DNA of 64,000 nucleotides, from NCBI GenBank assembly GCA_019424135.1, contig JAHYZZ010000001.1:1-64000 (forward strand), read 5' to 3'. Origin of the DNA: Lachnospiraceae bacterium (lineage in GTDB: Bacteria > Bacillota > Clostridia > Lachnospirales > Lachnospiraceae). A program made the position numbers and the translations under genes. The notes below the pieces were generated by a model. It was given only the letters and a program-made list of their open reading frames with translations. It did no database searches and had not been told where the DNA came from. Below, piece by piece: positions 17,565-26,139 of the stretch. Within the stretch, counting starts at the first letter, position 1. Each line of letters starts with the position of its first letter.

Positions 17565-18344
17565 CTATAATACTGAAAATGGCGGCCTTGGTTGATCTGC
17601 AGTTACCGTCACGGTCTCAAACGTCTGTGCCAGAAACCGGCTCATATCTTCTACAAAAATATGCTCAATCCCATAATGCCCGGCATCAATAATGCACATT
17701 CCCTGTGCCGCGGCATCGATCCCCTCATGATGTCCGATATCTCCTGTAACCAACAAATCAGCGCCTTTCTCAAGCGCTGGACCAATCATACTCTTTCCAG
17801 ATCCCGGAGACACCGCCACTCTTTTTACCCGACGGCCCAGATCCCCAAATACCTGCACAGCAGAAAGGTCAAAAGATTCCTTAACCGTCTCACAATATTT
17901 TTTTAACTCTACCGGTTCCGCAAGATCGGCTATTCTCCCAATTCCCTGTTGGCAGGGTTTTTCACAGGTGGTCTCCAAGATCTCCTGGTCGATAAGACCC
18001 AAATGATTCGCCGAAATCTCTGACATCCGCAACACGTCATAATTGGTATGCATGGCATAATAAACAATATCCTGCTGGATCAGTCTAAGAAGCCTCCTGC
18101 CGGTAAAGTCCTGATCAGTGACATGTCGGATTGGAGAAAATAACATTGGATGATGGGTAATCAAAAGATCTGCACCGTCCTTTACCGCAGCCTCTATCAC
18201 TTCTTCTGTCGCATCTAACGCTACATATATGCGCTCAACTTCCTTTTGATGCCTTCCGGCCAGAAATCCTGAATTATCCCACTCAAGTGCATAGCTCAAA
18301 GGATACATCTCCTCAATCTTTTCAATGATTTTCTGACACTGCAT
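17565..18344 (-). CDS. Nif3-like dinuclear metal-centre protein
   Basis: This 259-residue protein belongs to the NIF3/YqfO family (often named GTP cyclohydrolase 1 type 2, a function not secure for most members). Typical sequences are EWDNSGFLAG near the N-terminus, DLLITHHPMLFSP and, near the C-terminus, GADLLVTGDIGHHEG, whose histidines and acids bind two metal ions. I chose the ATG after GGAAGGG; the frame is open 18 codons upstream, but that would run into trmK. It lies 28 bases after trmK, the pairing usual in Firmicutes. Confidence 0.88.
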   Translation of the reverse strand: MQCQKIIEKIEEMYPLSYALEWDNSGFLAGRHQKEVERIYVALDATEEVIEAAVKDGADLLITHHPMLFSPIRHVTDQDFTGRRLLRLIQQDIVYYAMHTNYDVLRMSEISANHLGLIDQEILETTCEKPCQQGIGRIADLAEPVELKKYCETVKESFDLSAVQVFGDLGRRVKRVAVSPGSGKSMIGPALEKGADLLVTGDIGHHEGIDAAAQGMCIIDAGHYGIEHIFVEDMSRFLAQTFETVTVTADQPRPPFSVL

Positions 18345-18372
18345 AGTTTCCCTTCCTTTCAAACTTCTACTG

Positions 18373-19077
18373 TCATTTTTCTGTCTGATAACACGCAAGC
18401 GCCTGATAAATCTGCTGCCATTCTTTGCGGATATCCTGTTCCCTTTCTCTGGCCGTCAGACTGTTTTTATGCCTGTGGAGCTGTTCAAGAATACTTTCCC
18501 GTATTCTCTGTTCTCTTAAAAGATAGCGGTAAAGTTCCGGATCTCTTGCTTCCAAAAGCCGCTTACCATACAAATATTCATAAGGCTCATAGTCCTCCCT
18601 ATCTCCGTGTACGACACGCATCATGGGATAAAATTTACCGCCTTCTTCTACCATATGTTCCTGTTGGATATGAAAACCGTGGGTATTTAGATACTGTCGG
18701 ACCTTCTCGATCTCGGACTGAGGCTGAAGGATAAAAGAACGAATGGAAGCGGTCACCTTCGGGCTGTCCCTTAGAATATGGATCACCAGCCCTCCTCCCA
18801 TTCCGGCCGCAATCATCGTATCAACCTCTCCGGGAGCCACTTCCTTTAATCCATCAGACAGACGCAACTCAATCTTCTCCTTCATCCCATGTCCGATAAT
18901 ATGCATCCTCGCCCTCTCCAGCGGTCCCTTCCGGATATCCAGAGCAATCACCTTCGAAGCAATTTTTTCCCGGATCAGATAAATAGGTATGTATCCATGA
19001 TCAGTTCCAATATCTGCAACAGAGGCGCCCTCTGTCACAAGACCTGCAACCGCATAAAGTCTTTTCGATAGTTCCAT
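18373..19077 (-). CDS. trmK: tRNA (adenine22-N1)-methyltransferase
   Basis: TrmK methylates N1 of A22 in tRNA using SAM. The 234-residue protein shows the SAM motif VADIGTDHGYIPIYL at about 18-32 and a conserved MIAAGMGGGLVIHIL stretch, followed by a helical C-terminal region. The ribosome site AGAGG precedes ATG. Position between rpoD and the nif3-like gene is the conserved Firmicutes arrangement. Confidence 0.9.
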   Translation of the reverse strand: MELSKRLYAVAGLVTEGASVADIGTDHGYIPIYLIREKIASKVIALDIRKGPLERARMHIIGHGMKEKIELRLSDGLKEVAPGEVDTMIAAGMGGGLVIHILRDSPKVTASIRSFILQPQSEIEKVRQYLNTHGFHIQQEHMVEEGGKFYPMMRVVHGDREDYEPYEYLYGKRLLEARDPELYRYLLREQRIRESILEQLHRHKNSLTAREREQDIRKEWQQIYQALACYQTEK

Positions 19078-19090
19078 AGGCGCCTCTTTC

Positions 19091-20203
19091 TTAATCCAGA
19101 TAATCTCTTAATTTTCTGCTGCGGCTGGGATGGCGCAGCTTTCTGAGAGCTTTTGCCTCAATCTGACGGATACGTTCTCTTGTCACGTCAAACTCCTTGC
19201 CCACTTCTTCCAGGGTCCTCGCCCTGCCATCATTCATTCCGAAACGCAGCCTTAAGACTTTCTGCTCCCTCTCCGTTAATGTATCCAACACTTCGTCCAA
19301 CTGCTCCTTCAAAAGAGTCTGTGCTGCCGCCTCTGCCGGTACCGGTACATTATCATCCTGAATAAAGTCACCCAGATGACTGTCTTCCTCTTCCCCGATC
19401 GGAGTCTCCAATGACACCGGTTCCTGAGAAATCTTTAAAATCTCGCGTACTCGTTCCACAGGCATGTCCAACTGCGCCGCAATCTCCTCCGGCGTAGGTT
19501 CCCTTCCAAGTTCCTGCAATAATTGTCTGGACACACGAATCAGTTTATTGATCGTCTCCACCATATGGACCGGAATCCGAATCGTTCTTGCCTGATCTGC
19601 AATTGCTCTGGTAATGGCCTGACGAATCCACCAGGTCGCATAAGTACTGAATTTGAACCCTTTATGATAGTCAAATTTTTCCACGGCTTTAATCAGCCCT
19701 AAGTTTCCTTCCTGTATCAGATCAAGAAACAACATTCCTCGTCCCACATAACGCTTTGCAATGCTGACCACCAAACGAAGATTAGCCTCTGCCAGACGTT
19801 TCTTTGCATCCTCATCTCCATCCGCCATCCGCTTTGCAAGCTCCACTTCTTCGTCTGCGGTCAAAAGCGGCACTTTTCCGATCTCTTTCAAATACATGCG
19901 CACCGGATCCTCGATACTAACCCCGTCTGGAACAGAAAGATCGATCTTTTCCATATCAACGTCATCTTCATCAGAAATAACGATGTCTACATCGTCAATA
20001 TCGTCATCATCATTCACAATCCGGAGTACGTCGATGTTATTGGCTTCCAGATACTCAAATACTTTTTCCATCTGTTCGGGTTCCAGTTCCATGTCTGAGA
20101 AGAAATCATTGATTTCTTGGATCTCGAGAATGCTTTTTTTCTTTTTCCCAAGTGCAGCTAATTCCTTCAATTTCTCCTCAAATTTTGCTGTGTTTTCTTC
20201 CAT
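19091..20203 (-). CDS. rpoD: RNA polymerase primary sigma factor (SigA/RpoD)
   Basis: This 370-residue protein directs RNA polymerase to housekeeping promoters. Region 1.1 is followed by an acidic linker, region 1.2 (DPVRMYLKEIGKVPLL), region 2 with the -10 recognition helix YATWWIRQAITRAI, region 3, and region 4 with the -35 helix-turn-helix TLEEVGKEFDVTRERIRQIE. Size is typical of SigA in Firmicutes. It lies 39 bases after dnaG and 13 before trmK. The many TTGAnn-17-TATAAT-like promoters in this window fit this sigma factor. Confidence 0.97.
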   Translation of the reverse strand: MEENTAKFEEKLKELAALGKKKKSILEIQEINDFFSDMELEPEQMEKVFEYLEANNIDVLRIVNDDDDIDDVDIVISDEDDVDMEKIDLSVPDGVSIEDPVRMYLKEIGKVPLLTADEEVELAKRMADGDEDAKKRLAEANLRLVVSIAKRYVGRGMLFLDLIQEGNLGLIKAVEKFDYHKGFKFSTYATWWIRQAITRAIADQARTIRIPVHMVETINKLIRVSRQLLQELGREPTPEEIAAQLDMPVERVREILKISQEPVSLETPIGEEEDSHLGDFIQDDNVPVPAEAAAQTLLKEQLDEVLDTLTEREQKVLRLRFGMNDGRARTLEEVGKEFDVTRERIRQIEAKALRKLRHPSRSRKLRDYLD

Positions 20204-20242
20204 GTAATGTCCATCCTCTCATTGCTTGTTTATATTTTATCC

Positions 20243-22012
20243 TTAATTAATAGAAATATGCAGTTGCTTAAGGTCCTGCAGCTTTCTTTTTGCCTCCATC
20301 AGGCTTTGCAGACCAGCCATATCTGTTGGTTCCAGGTTCTGGGTGGCCGTCTCTATGCTGTGATGTTTAATCCGTACAATCGTTTCCATGAGAGCTTTTT
20401 CCTTTTCTCTCTCCGACGTCAGTTCTTCGATCCGTGTATGAAAGAGTGCCGCCACTTCCCGGTGTTCTTCTTCATCAGTAAAATAGTTCATAATTCTCGC
20501 AGGATTCACTTCTCCTTCACGGTACTGCTGAAACAATAGCTCTGCTGCTTTTCGATAGATTCCATCCGAAAAATCTTCTGGGGAGATATAATCCTTAATC
20601 TGTCCGAAAATTCGTTCATCAGACGCCAGCCATGTCAGAAGAATTTTCTGAGACTTACGAATTCCGTCCTCTTTCTCTCTGGTATGGGCAATCTTCGGAC
20701 GATTCACAGCCTTTGCCAGTCCTTCTTGTACTGCCATCTTCCCCACCAGCCTGCGGAGCTCTTCATAACCCACATGGTACTTTTGGGCAACCGCTTCAAT
20801 ATAGTTTCCACGTTCAATCTCTTCTTCGAATCTTCCCAGCCGCTTTGCCGCTTCATTCAAAAATGCTGTCTTCCCTTCCGGCGACTTTAGATCATAATCT
20901 TTTTCCAAAACCTCAAGACTAAACATAAAACCATTCCTGGCGTTGGCGATCCGTTCTTCAAAAGCCTCTGCTCCCAGATTTTTAATAAACTCATCAGGAT
21001 CTTTATAAGGATCCATCCGAATGATCCTTGCAGTAATTCCTGCCTCTCTTAAAATAGGAAGAGCTCTCAAGGCTGCTCTGGTACCGGCCTCATCACTGTC
21101 ATATGTAAGATATACTTCCTGAACATACCGTTTGATCAAAGAAGCGTGTCCCACTGTAAGCGCTGTCCCCAGAGAGGCCACCGCATTCGTAAATCCAGCC
21201 TGATGAAGCGATATGACATCCATATACCCCTCACAGAGAAGAAAATATGATTTTCTGGAAGTCCTTGCCCGGTTCAGTCCGTAAAGATTTCTGCTCTTGT
21301 CAAAAATCATGGTCTCCGGAGAGTTCAGATATTTAGGCTTTGCATCCCCCATCACCCGGCCGCCGAAGCCGATGACCCGGTTATTTGCATCCATGATGGG
21401 AAACATGACCCGATTCCAGAATTTATCGTGAGGTCCATGTTTTTCATCCATCGTAACCAGGCCGGACTGAGCAAGCAGATCGTCCGTATAACCCTTAGAC
21501 TTCAGAAACTGATACAATGAATTGCTGTATTTGCTGGAATATCCAAGCCCGAACGCCTTAATCGTATCATCATCAAGCTTTCGCCCTTTCAAGTATGACA
21601 TCGCCTGTTGTCCTGCATTACTTTTGAGCTGCACATAGTAAAACTGAGCTGCACGTTTGTGGATCTCAAGCAGGACTCCTTTGACATCTGCTCTTCTTCT
21701 TTCTTCCTTCGAATACTCCTGTTCCGGCAGATCAACCCCAGCACGGTCAGCCAAGTAACGTAAGGCTTCCACAAAGGTATAATTTTCATACTCCATAAGA
21801 AAAGTAAAGACATTCCCCCCTGCACCACATCCGAAACAATAATACATCTGTTTTTGTCTGCTGACAGAAAAAGAAGGAGACTTTTCATTATGAAATGGGC
21901 AAAGTCCAAAATAGGAGCTTCCCTTTTTTTGTAATTTTACATAGGAAGAAATGACGTCAACGATATCATTTCTGGATCTTACTTCTTCAATAATCTCATC
22001 GCTGTAATACAT
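20243..22012 (-). CDS. dnaG: DNA primase
   Basis: DnaG makes RNA primers for lagging-strand synthesis. The 589-residue protein has the N-terminal zinc finger (C38, H41, C59, C62 in LCPFHNEKSP and YYCFGCGAGGN), the TOPRIM core with LCEGYMDVISL and TYDSDEAG, and a C-terminal helicase-interacting region. It heads the primase-sigma pair of the macromolecular synthesis operon; rpsU is not adjacent. The dgtPase-like gene lies 71 bases upstream. Confidence 0.96.
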   Translation of the reverse strand: MYYSDEIIEEVRSRNDIVDVISSYVKLQKKGSSYFGLCPFHNEKSPSFSVSRQKQMYYCFGCGAGGNVFTFLMEYENYTFVEALRYLADRAGVDLPEQEYSKEERRRADVKGVLLEIHKRAAQFYYVQLKSNAGQQAMSYLKGRKLDDDTIKAFGLGYSSKYSNSLYQFLKSKGYTDDLLAQSGLVTMDEKHGPHDKFWNRVMFPIMDANNRVIGFGGRVMGDAKPKYLNSPETMIFDKSRNLYGLNRARTSRKSYFLLCEGYMDVISLHQAGFTNAVASLGTALTVGHASLIKRYVQEVYLTYDSDEAGTRAALRALPILREAGITARIIRMDPYKDPDEFIKNLGAEAFEERIANARNGFMFSLEVLEKDYDLKSPEGKTAFLNEAAKRLGRFEEEIERGNYIEAVAQKYHVGYEELRRLVGKMAVQEGLAKAVNRPKIAHTREKEDGIRKSQKILLTWLASDERIFGQIKDYISPEDFSDGIYRKAAELLFQQYREGEVNPARIMNYFTDEEEHREVAALFHTRIEELTSEREKEKALMETIVRIKHHSIETATQNLEPTDMAGLQSLMEAKRKLQDLKQLHISIN

Positions 22013-22083
22013 TCTTTACGCTCTTTTCACTTTGATGATAAATGCCTCCATATATAATATTCGACAAAACCATCCGATTTCCT

Positions 22084-23091
22084 TTAATTTTTCCATGATT
22101 CTGGAACAAAAAATTCTTCAAACTTTTTTACTGCATAGGTATCTGTCATACCGGCAATATAGTCACAAACCACCTGCTCCCTGGATTCACCATCCTCGTC
22201 GATCATTCGCAAAAACTGTTCTGGAAGGACCTCCAGATGATCGATATAAAACTCATAGAGATTCTTGATCATATGGATGGCCTTCTTCTCTTCTCCCTTG
22301 GCTACAGGATTCTGGTAGACGCTTTCAAACAAAAACCCCCGCAATCCCATCATTGCTTCCTCTACTTCCTCAGACATCCGTATCTCTGGCTGATCCATAC
22401 TGTAAATGATCACGTTATGTACCATAGTATCCAGCCGTACCTTCGGAGACTGTCCCAATACTTTTCGAAATGTTTCAGGAATATCCGTCTCTTTTAAAAT
22501 TCCTCCCCGGATTGCATCATCGATATCATGATTGATATATGCAATCTTATCAGATAAACGTACGATCTGTCCCTCCAGAGTATGGGGATTTCCGCTAGAT
22601 TTATGGTTACGGATGCCGTCTTTGACTTCCCAGGTCAAGTTTAATCCTCTCCCCTGCCGCTCCAGCCGCTCCACCACACGGACACTCTGCTCATGATGCT
22701 GAAAGCCTAAAGGACAAATCTGGTCTAACGCTCTTTCTCCTGCATGCCCAAATGGTGTATGTCCCAGGTCGTGTCCAAGCGCAATGGCCTCTGTCAGATC
22801 TTCATTCAGGCGCAAGGCCTTGGCAATGGTTCTGGCATTCTGGGACACCTCTAATGTATGGGTAAGGCGCGTACGATAATGATCTCCCTTGGGAAGCAGA
22901 AACACTTGAGTCTTCTGCTTTAACCTGCGGAACGATTTACAATGCAAGATACGATCTCTGTCCCTTTGAAATACCGGGCGGATATCACATTCTTCCTCCG
23001 GGCGCTCCCTACCTGCCGATTTACTGCTCAAAGTAGCATAAGGACTTAAATACGTGTTTTCCCGGATTTCCAGCTGTTCCCTGATGGTCAT
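22084..23091 (-). CDS. dGTPase-like HD-domain triphosphohydrolase
   Basis: Members of this family hydrolyse dNTPs to deoxynucleosides and triphosphate. The 335-residue protein has RSFRRLKQKTQVF, the HD motif GHDLGHTPFGHAGE, and a later conserved YINHDIDDAIRG. It is the short Dgt-like form, whose substrate choice varies, so dGTP is not assured. Its ATG overlaps the pap stop by four bases and it precedes dnaG, so nucleotide pool control and priming of replication may be co-expressed. Confidence 0.9.
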   Translation of the reverse strand: MTIREQLEIRENTYLSPYATLSSKSAGRERPEEECDIRPVFQRDRDRILHCKSFRRLKQKTQVFLLPKGDHYRTRLTHTLEVSQNARTIAKALRLNEDLTEAIALGHDLGHTPFGHAGERALDQICPLGFQHHEQSVRVVERLERQGRGLNLTWEVKDGIRNHKSSGNPHTLEGQIVRLSDKIAYINHDIDDAIRGGILKETDIPETFRKVLGQSPKVRLDTMVHNVIIYSMDQPEIRMSEEVEEAMMGLRGFLFESVYQNPVAKGEEKKAIHMIKNLYEFYIDHLEVLPEQFLRMIDEDGESREQVVCDYIAGMTDTYAVKKFEEFFVPESWKN

Positions 23092-24608
23092 GATTTTTTC
23101 AGCCCCTTCTTCTCTCTCAGTTTTTCTTCAATGGCATGAACCACAGTCTCTAAAACTTTGATCCTTGCATAATATTTACAATTCCCTTCCACAACGATCC
23201 AGGGAGCGTATGGAGAAGATGTACGAATCAGCATCTCATTAACAGCTTCCTCATACAGATCCCACTTTTCCCGGTTCCGCCAGTCTTCATCAGTGATCTT
23301 CCACTGCTTTTGCGGATTCTCCTGTCTGTCCCGAAACCTTCTGGCCTGCTCATCCTTGTCAATCTGCATCCAGAACTTAAGAACGACAGCATCTGCTTCT
23401 GCCAGGTCCGCTTCCATATCATTGATCTCCTTATAAGCCCTCTGCCACTCCTCTCTGCTACAGAAACCTTCAATCCGTTCCACCATAACTCTCCCGTACC
23501 AGGTGCGGTCAAAAATAGTCACATGTCCTGCTTTCGGCATATCCGTCCAGAAACGCCAAAGATAATGATGGGCCTTTTCAATGTCATTGGGCGCAGCTGT
23601 CGGATGTACCACATACCCTCTGGGATCCATCTTCTGAGTCAGCCGCTTGATTGCTCCGCCCTTTCCTCCTGCATCCCAGCCTTCAAACCCCAGCACCACC
23701 GGGATACGGTACTGGTAAAGCTCTCCATGGAGCTTCTGGAGCTTTTTCTGCAGGTAATCCAGTTTTTCTTTATACTCTTCCTTGGTATAGGAAAGCGTCA
23801 GATCCGCCTTAGAAAGAACCGATTCTTTTAACAGCCTGTCATTCACCGTCAAAGCCATCACTTCGCTTTCCTCTTCTTTTGCCATGGTGGCTGCTTGTGC
23901 TTCTTTTATCTTATATTCCAGCGTCTGGGCCACGATGCTGTATATCTTTGCCGTGGCAAACTTGCGGTCTGTGGCTTCCACAATATGCCAAGGCGCATAG
24001 GCGGTGTCTGTCCTAAGAAGCATCTCCTCGTTCATAGCCTGATATTTTTCGAAATGTTTATTTCTCTTCAGATCACCCTTGCTGACTCTCCAGGCCGTAT
24101 CTTTGGAATCTAAAAGTTTCTGAAGCCTTTTCTTTTGCTCCTTTTGATCAATATCCAGAAATATTTTGATAATAACCATCCCGTCTGCCGTTAACTGCTC
24201 TTCAAAAGAACGGATGGAGCGAAATGCACTGTCCACTTCTTTGCCGGTAGTTTTCCCATCAAACCGGTCCACCAGTACCTTCCGGTACCAGCTGCTGTCG
24301 TAGATGGCGATCCGTCCCTTTGCCGGCATTTTTGTCCAGAAACGCCAGAGAAAAGGATGCATCCTTTCTTCTTCCGTCTCATTCTTCACGGCATACACCT
24401 GAAATCCTCTTGGATCCAGCGCCTGGATCAGCTCACCGATCTGTACTCCTTTTCCTGATGCACCATAACCTTCAAAGGCAATCATGACCGGAATTTTCCA
24501 TTTCTGGCATTCTCTCTGAAGACGTCCGATTTTCGGCATCAGTTCTTCCATCCTCTGATGATAATCATCTTTTTCCAGCTTCTTCTTCAGATCAATCTTC
24601 TCCAGCAT
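23088..24608 (-). CDS. pap: Polyphosphate:AMP phosphotransferase (two PPK2 domains)
   Basis: Two-domain PPK2 proteins move phosphate from polyphosphate to AMP, giving ADP. Both halves are clear in the 506 residues: Walker A GYGASGKG at 47-54 in the first and GWDAGGKG near 300 in the second, each followed by DPRG and DRTWYGR- or DSSWYRK-like motifs. In studied relatives the C-terminal half is the active one. The start is the ATG five bases after AGGAGGG; an ATG 11 codons upstream lacks a ribosome site. A TATAAT (24656-24661) upstream has only a weak -35. Confidence 0.88.
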   Translation of the reverse strand: MLEKIDLKKKLEKDDYHQRMEELMPKIGRLQRECQKWKIPVMIAFEGYGASGKGVQIGELIQALDPRGFQVYAVKNETEEERMHPFLWRFWTKMPAKGRIAIYDSSWYRKVLVDRFDGKTTGKEVDSAFRSIRSFEEQLTADGMVIIKIFLDIDQKEQKKRLQKLLDSKDTAWRVSKGDLKRNKHFEKYQAMNEEMLLRTDTAYAPWHIVEATDRKFATAKIYSIVAQTLEYKIKEAQAATMAKEEESEVMALTVNDRLLKESVLSKADLTLSYTKEEYKEKLDYLQKKLQKLHGELYQYRIPVVLGFEGWDAGGKGGAIKRLTQKMDPRGYVVHPTAAPNDIEKAHHYLWRFWTDMPKAGHVTIFDRTWYGRVMVERIEGFCSREEWQRAYKEINDMEADLAEADAVVLKFWMQIDKDEQARRFRDRQENPQKQWKITDEDWRNREKWDLYEEAVNEMLIRTSSPYAPWIVVEGNCKYYARIKVLETVVHAIEEKLREKKGLKKS

Positions 24609-24692
24609 ACAATCCCTCCTGTTCCAGACATTCTTATTCATTTACAGATACTCTTATTATACCCGAAAAGCTTGATTATTTCACCTCTCAAC

Positions 24693-24728
24693 AAAAAAAG
24701 CTCCGGAATACATTCCAGAGCTTTTTTT
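24693..24728. terminator. Terminator after tRNA-Leu
   Basis: A ten-base stem AGCTCTGGAA/TTCCGGAGCT (one G-T pair) is flanked by A7 and T7, so it can act on either strand. It directly follows the tRNA 3' end. Confidence 0.9.
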
Positions 24729-24730
24729 CA

Positions 24731-24814
24731 TGCGGAAGATGGGACTTGAACCCACACGGCACGAATGCCACAAGATCCTTAGTCTTGCTCGTCTGCCAGT
24801 TCCGACACTTCCGC
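24731..24814 (-). tRNA. tRNA-Leu with anticodon AAG
   Basis: The sequence folds as a class II tRNA: acceptor GCGGAAG/CTTCCGC, D arm, anticodon stem CAAGA/TCTTG with loop CTAAGGA (anticodon AAG at positions 34-36), a long variable arm TGGCA-TTCG-TGCCG, and the T arm GTGGG-TTCAAGT-CCCAT. CCA is not encoded. It reads CUU codons, and CUC as well if A34 becomes inosine. A34 in a bacterial tRNA-Leu is uncommon. Confidence 0.95.
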
Positions 24815-24843
24815 AAACCGGACTTTCAAACTGTCCAAAAAAT

Positions 24844-24872
24844 ATATTACTATACACACACCTAAAAGTCAA
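24844..24872 (-). promoter_or_regulatory. Promoter of tRNA-Leu
   Basis: TTGACT (24867-24872) and TAATAT (24844-24849) are 17 bases apart, with the start about 23 bases before the tRNA. The -35 overlaps the end of the DUF5662 gene. Confidence 0.75.
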
Positions 24873-25414
24873 CACCCTTTTTTCAAAATATTTTTCCTGA
24901 TGTAACGAAAGGTTTCCTTCTCTCCTTTTTCGGCCAACATCTTTAGAAGAAAATGCAATAGCCTGGCTGTATCCGGGTGGATCATTTTCCCAAGTTTCGC
25001 AGCTCCCTTCTCATAATATTCCAAAGGATCCTGGTCTGTATATGCCTTTCCCCGGTAGGTTTTCGATGCGGCGATCCGGTCCATGAACATTTCTATTACA
25101 TATTTGACCGGCATCTTCTGTCCCACAATCCCTTCTCCTGGATCTACACTATAATCAATCCAGTACTCATAATGATGCTTATTTCTTCCTTTATGATGAA
25201 GCCATGCCTTAGAATATCCGGTGGATTCCCTCTCCGCATTATTCGGACTACGGTTTCCCTGATAATACTTGCATCCCACCAGAAATTCTGTCGGAGAATA
25301 TTTAGACATGTCATGAAGAAGGCCCTGGCGAAAGAGCCCTACCCGAAAACACTGTTTCATCACCAACCACTTATGATGATTGATGGTCTTTAAATGTTCC
25401 AACGCTTTCATCAT
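24869..25414 (-). CDS. DUF5662 family protein
   Basis: I recognise this 181-residue protein as DUF5662, a family without assigned function seen in Firmicutes and phages. It has an HD-like pattern: LLHDMSKY (H34, D35), then WLHHKGRNKHH (H73, H74, H80, H81), which could form a metal site as in HD phosphohydrolases; that role is inferred. It has no signal peptide or membrane segment. Two adjacent ATGs are possible starts; AAGGG lies 5 and 8 bases upstream. It lies 49 bases after the TraX-like gene. Confidence 0.75.
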   Translation of the reverse strand: MMKALEHLKTINHHKWLVMKQCFRVGLFRQGLLHDMSKYSPTEFLVGCKYYQGNRSPNNAERESTGYSKAWLHHKGRNKHHYEYWIDYSVDPGEGIVGQKMPVKYVIEMFMDRIAASKTYRGKAYTDQDPLEYYEKGAAKLGKMIHPDTARLLHFLLKMLAEKGEKETFRYIRKNILKKGC

Positions 25415-25463
25415 CTTTGCCCTTCTTTACAAAAATATCGAAACTAATGCCCCCAATGCCACA

Positions 25464-26099
25464 TCACCCCGTCATCCGGCTAATCCCGTATAAAATCAGC
25501 AAATGTGCAGGATAAAATACATAAAAGAAATACTTCATGCTTTTTCCTCGTTTTCCATTATATAGCACAATTGGAAACATGGACAAGATCCCAAACTTCT
25601 GGATCGTTCCCTGGTAGAGAAAATTCCAGCACCCGCCTGCCGCCACGGAAAGCAGCCTTGACTTACGGAAGATATAAAAAACGAAAATCAGCAAAATTCC
25701 CCGAAAATGATAATCACTTCTTACAATTACAGCCAGCCACATCGCCAGAAGAAGGATCACTGCCTTTACCGGCCACTCCTGGCTCCTTGAGAGCAGATGC
25801 ATCATCCCGATACCGATCAACAAGGTGAAAAACACATTTTGATGCTCAGATTCTAAAAAAACACCTTGAAATGCAAGATCAAATGGAATTTCCGACAACA
25901 ATGCAAAAATCCCCAGCCTTATCATATATCGGTATATATCGTGAGTATGAAAAAATCCCTCAACAATCAAGAAACAAAAAATAGGGAAAGCAAGGCGTCC
26001 TAAACACCGCATCCATATCTCCATTGGGAACAAAACCGCACCTGTATGATCCAGAAGCATAGAAAGAATCGCAATGCATTTCAGGCTGAATGCATCCAT
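25464..26099 (-). CDS. TraX-like multi-pass membrane protein
   Basis: The roughly 211-residue protein is mostly hydrophobic with about seven membrane segments and carries the TraX family pattern: SLKCIAILSMLLDHTG at the start, then RCLGRLAFPIFCFLIVEG and SEIPFDLAF. TraX of F plasmid acetylates pilin; chromosomal members in Clostridia have no proven role and may modify surface glycans or proteins. The start is uncertain: the chosen ATG fits the family N-terminus but has no clear ribosome site, a GTG five codons upstream is possible, and the frame stays open back into the upstream gene. No conjugation genes are nearby. Confidence 0.75.
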   Translation of the reverse strand: MDAFSLKCIAILSMLLDHTGAVLFPMEIWMRCLGRLAFPIFCFLIVEGFFHTHDIYRYMIRLGIFALLSEIPFDLAFQGVFLESEHQNVFFTLLIGIGMMHLLSRSQEWPVKAVILLLAMWLAVIVRSDYHFRGILLIFVFYIFRKSRLLSVAAGGCWNFLYQGTIQKFGILSMFPIVLYNGKRGKSMKYFFYVFYPAHLLILYGISRMTG

Positions 26100-26139
26100 G
26101 CACTGTATCTGCACAGGCCATTGTCTGTTCCTCTTCTGA

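Noticed and set aside
26062..26121. Out-of-frame ATG at 26121 with a good ribosome site as the TraX-like start
   Set aside because: Its frame closes after about 50 codons and does not match the family; the in-frame ATG at 26099 gives the family N-terminus.
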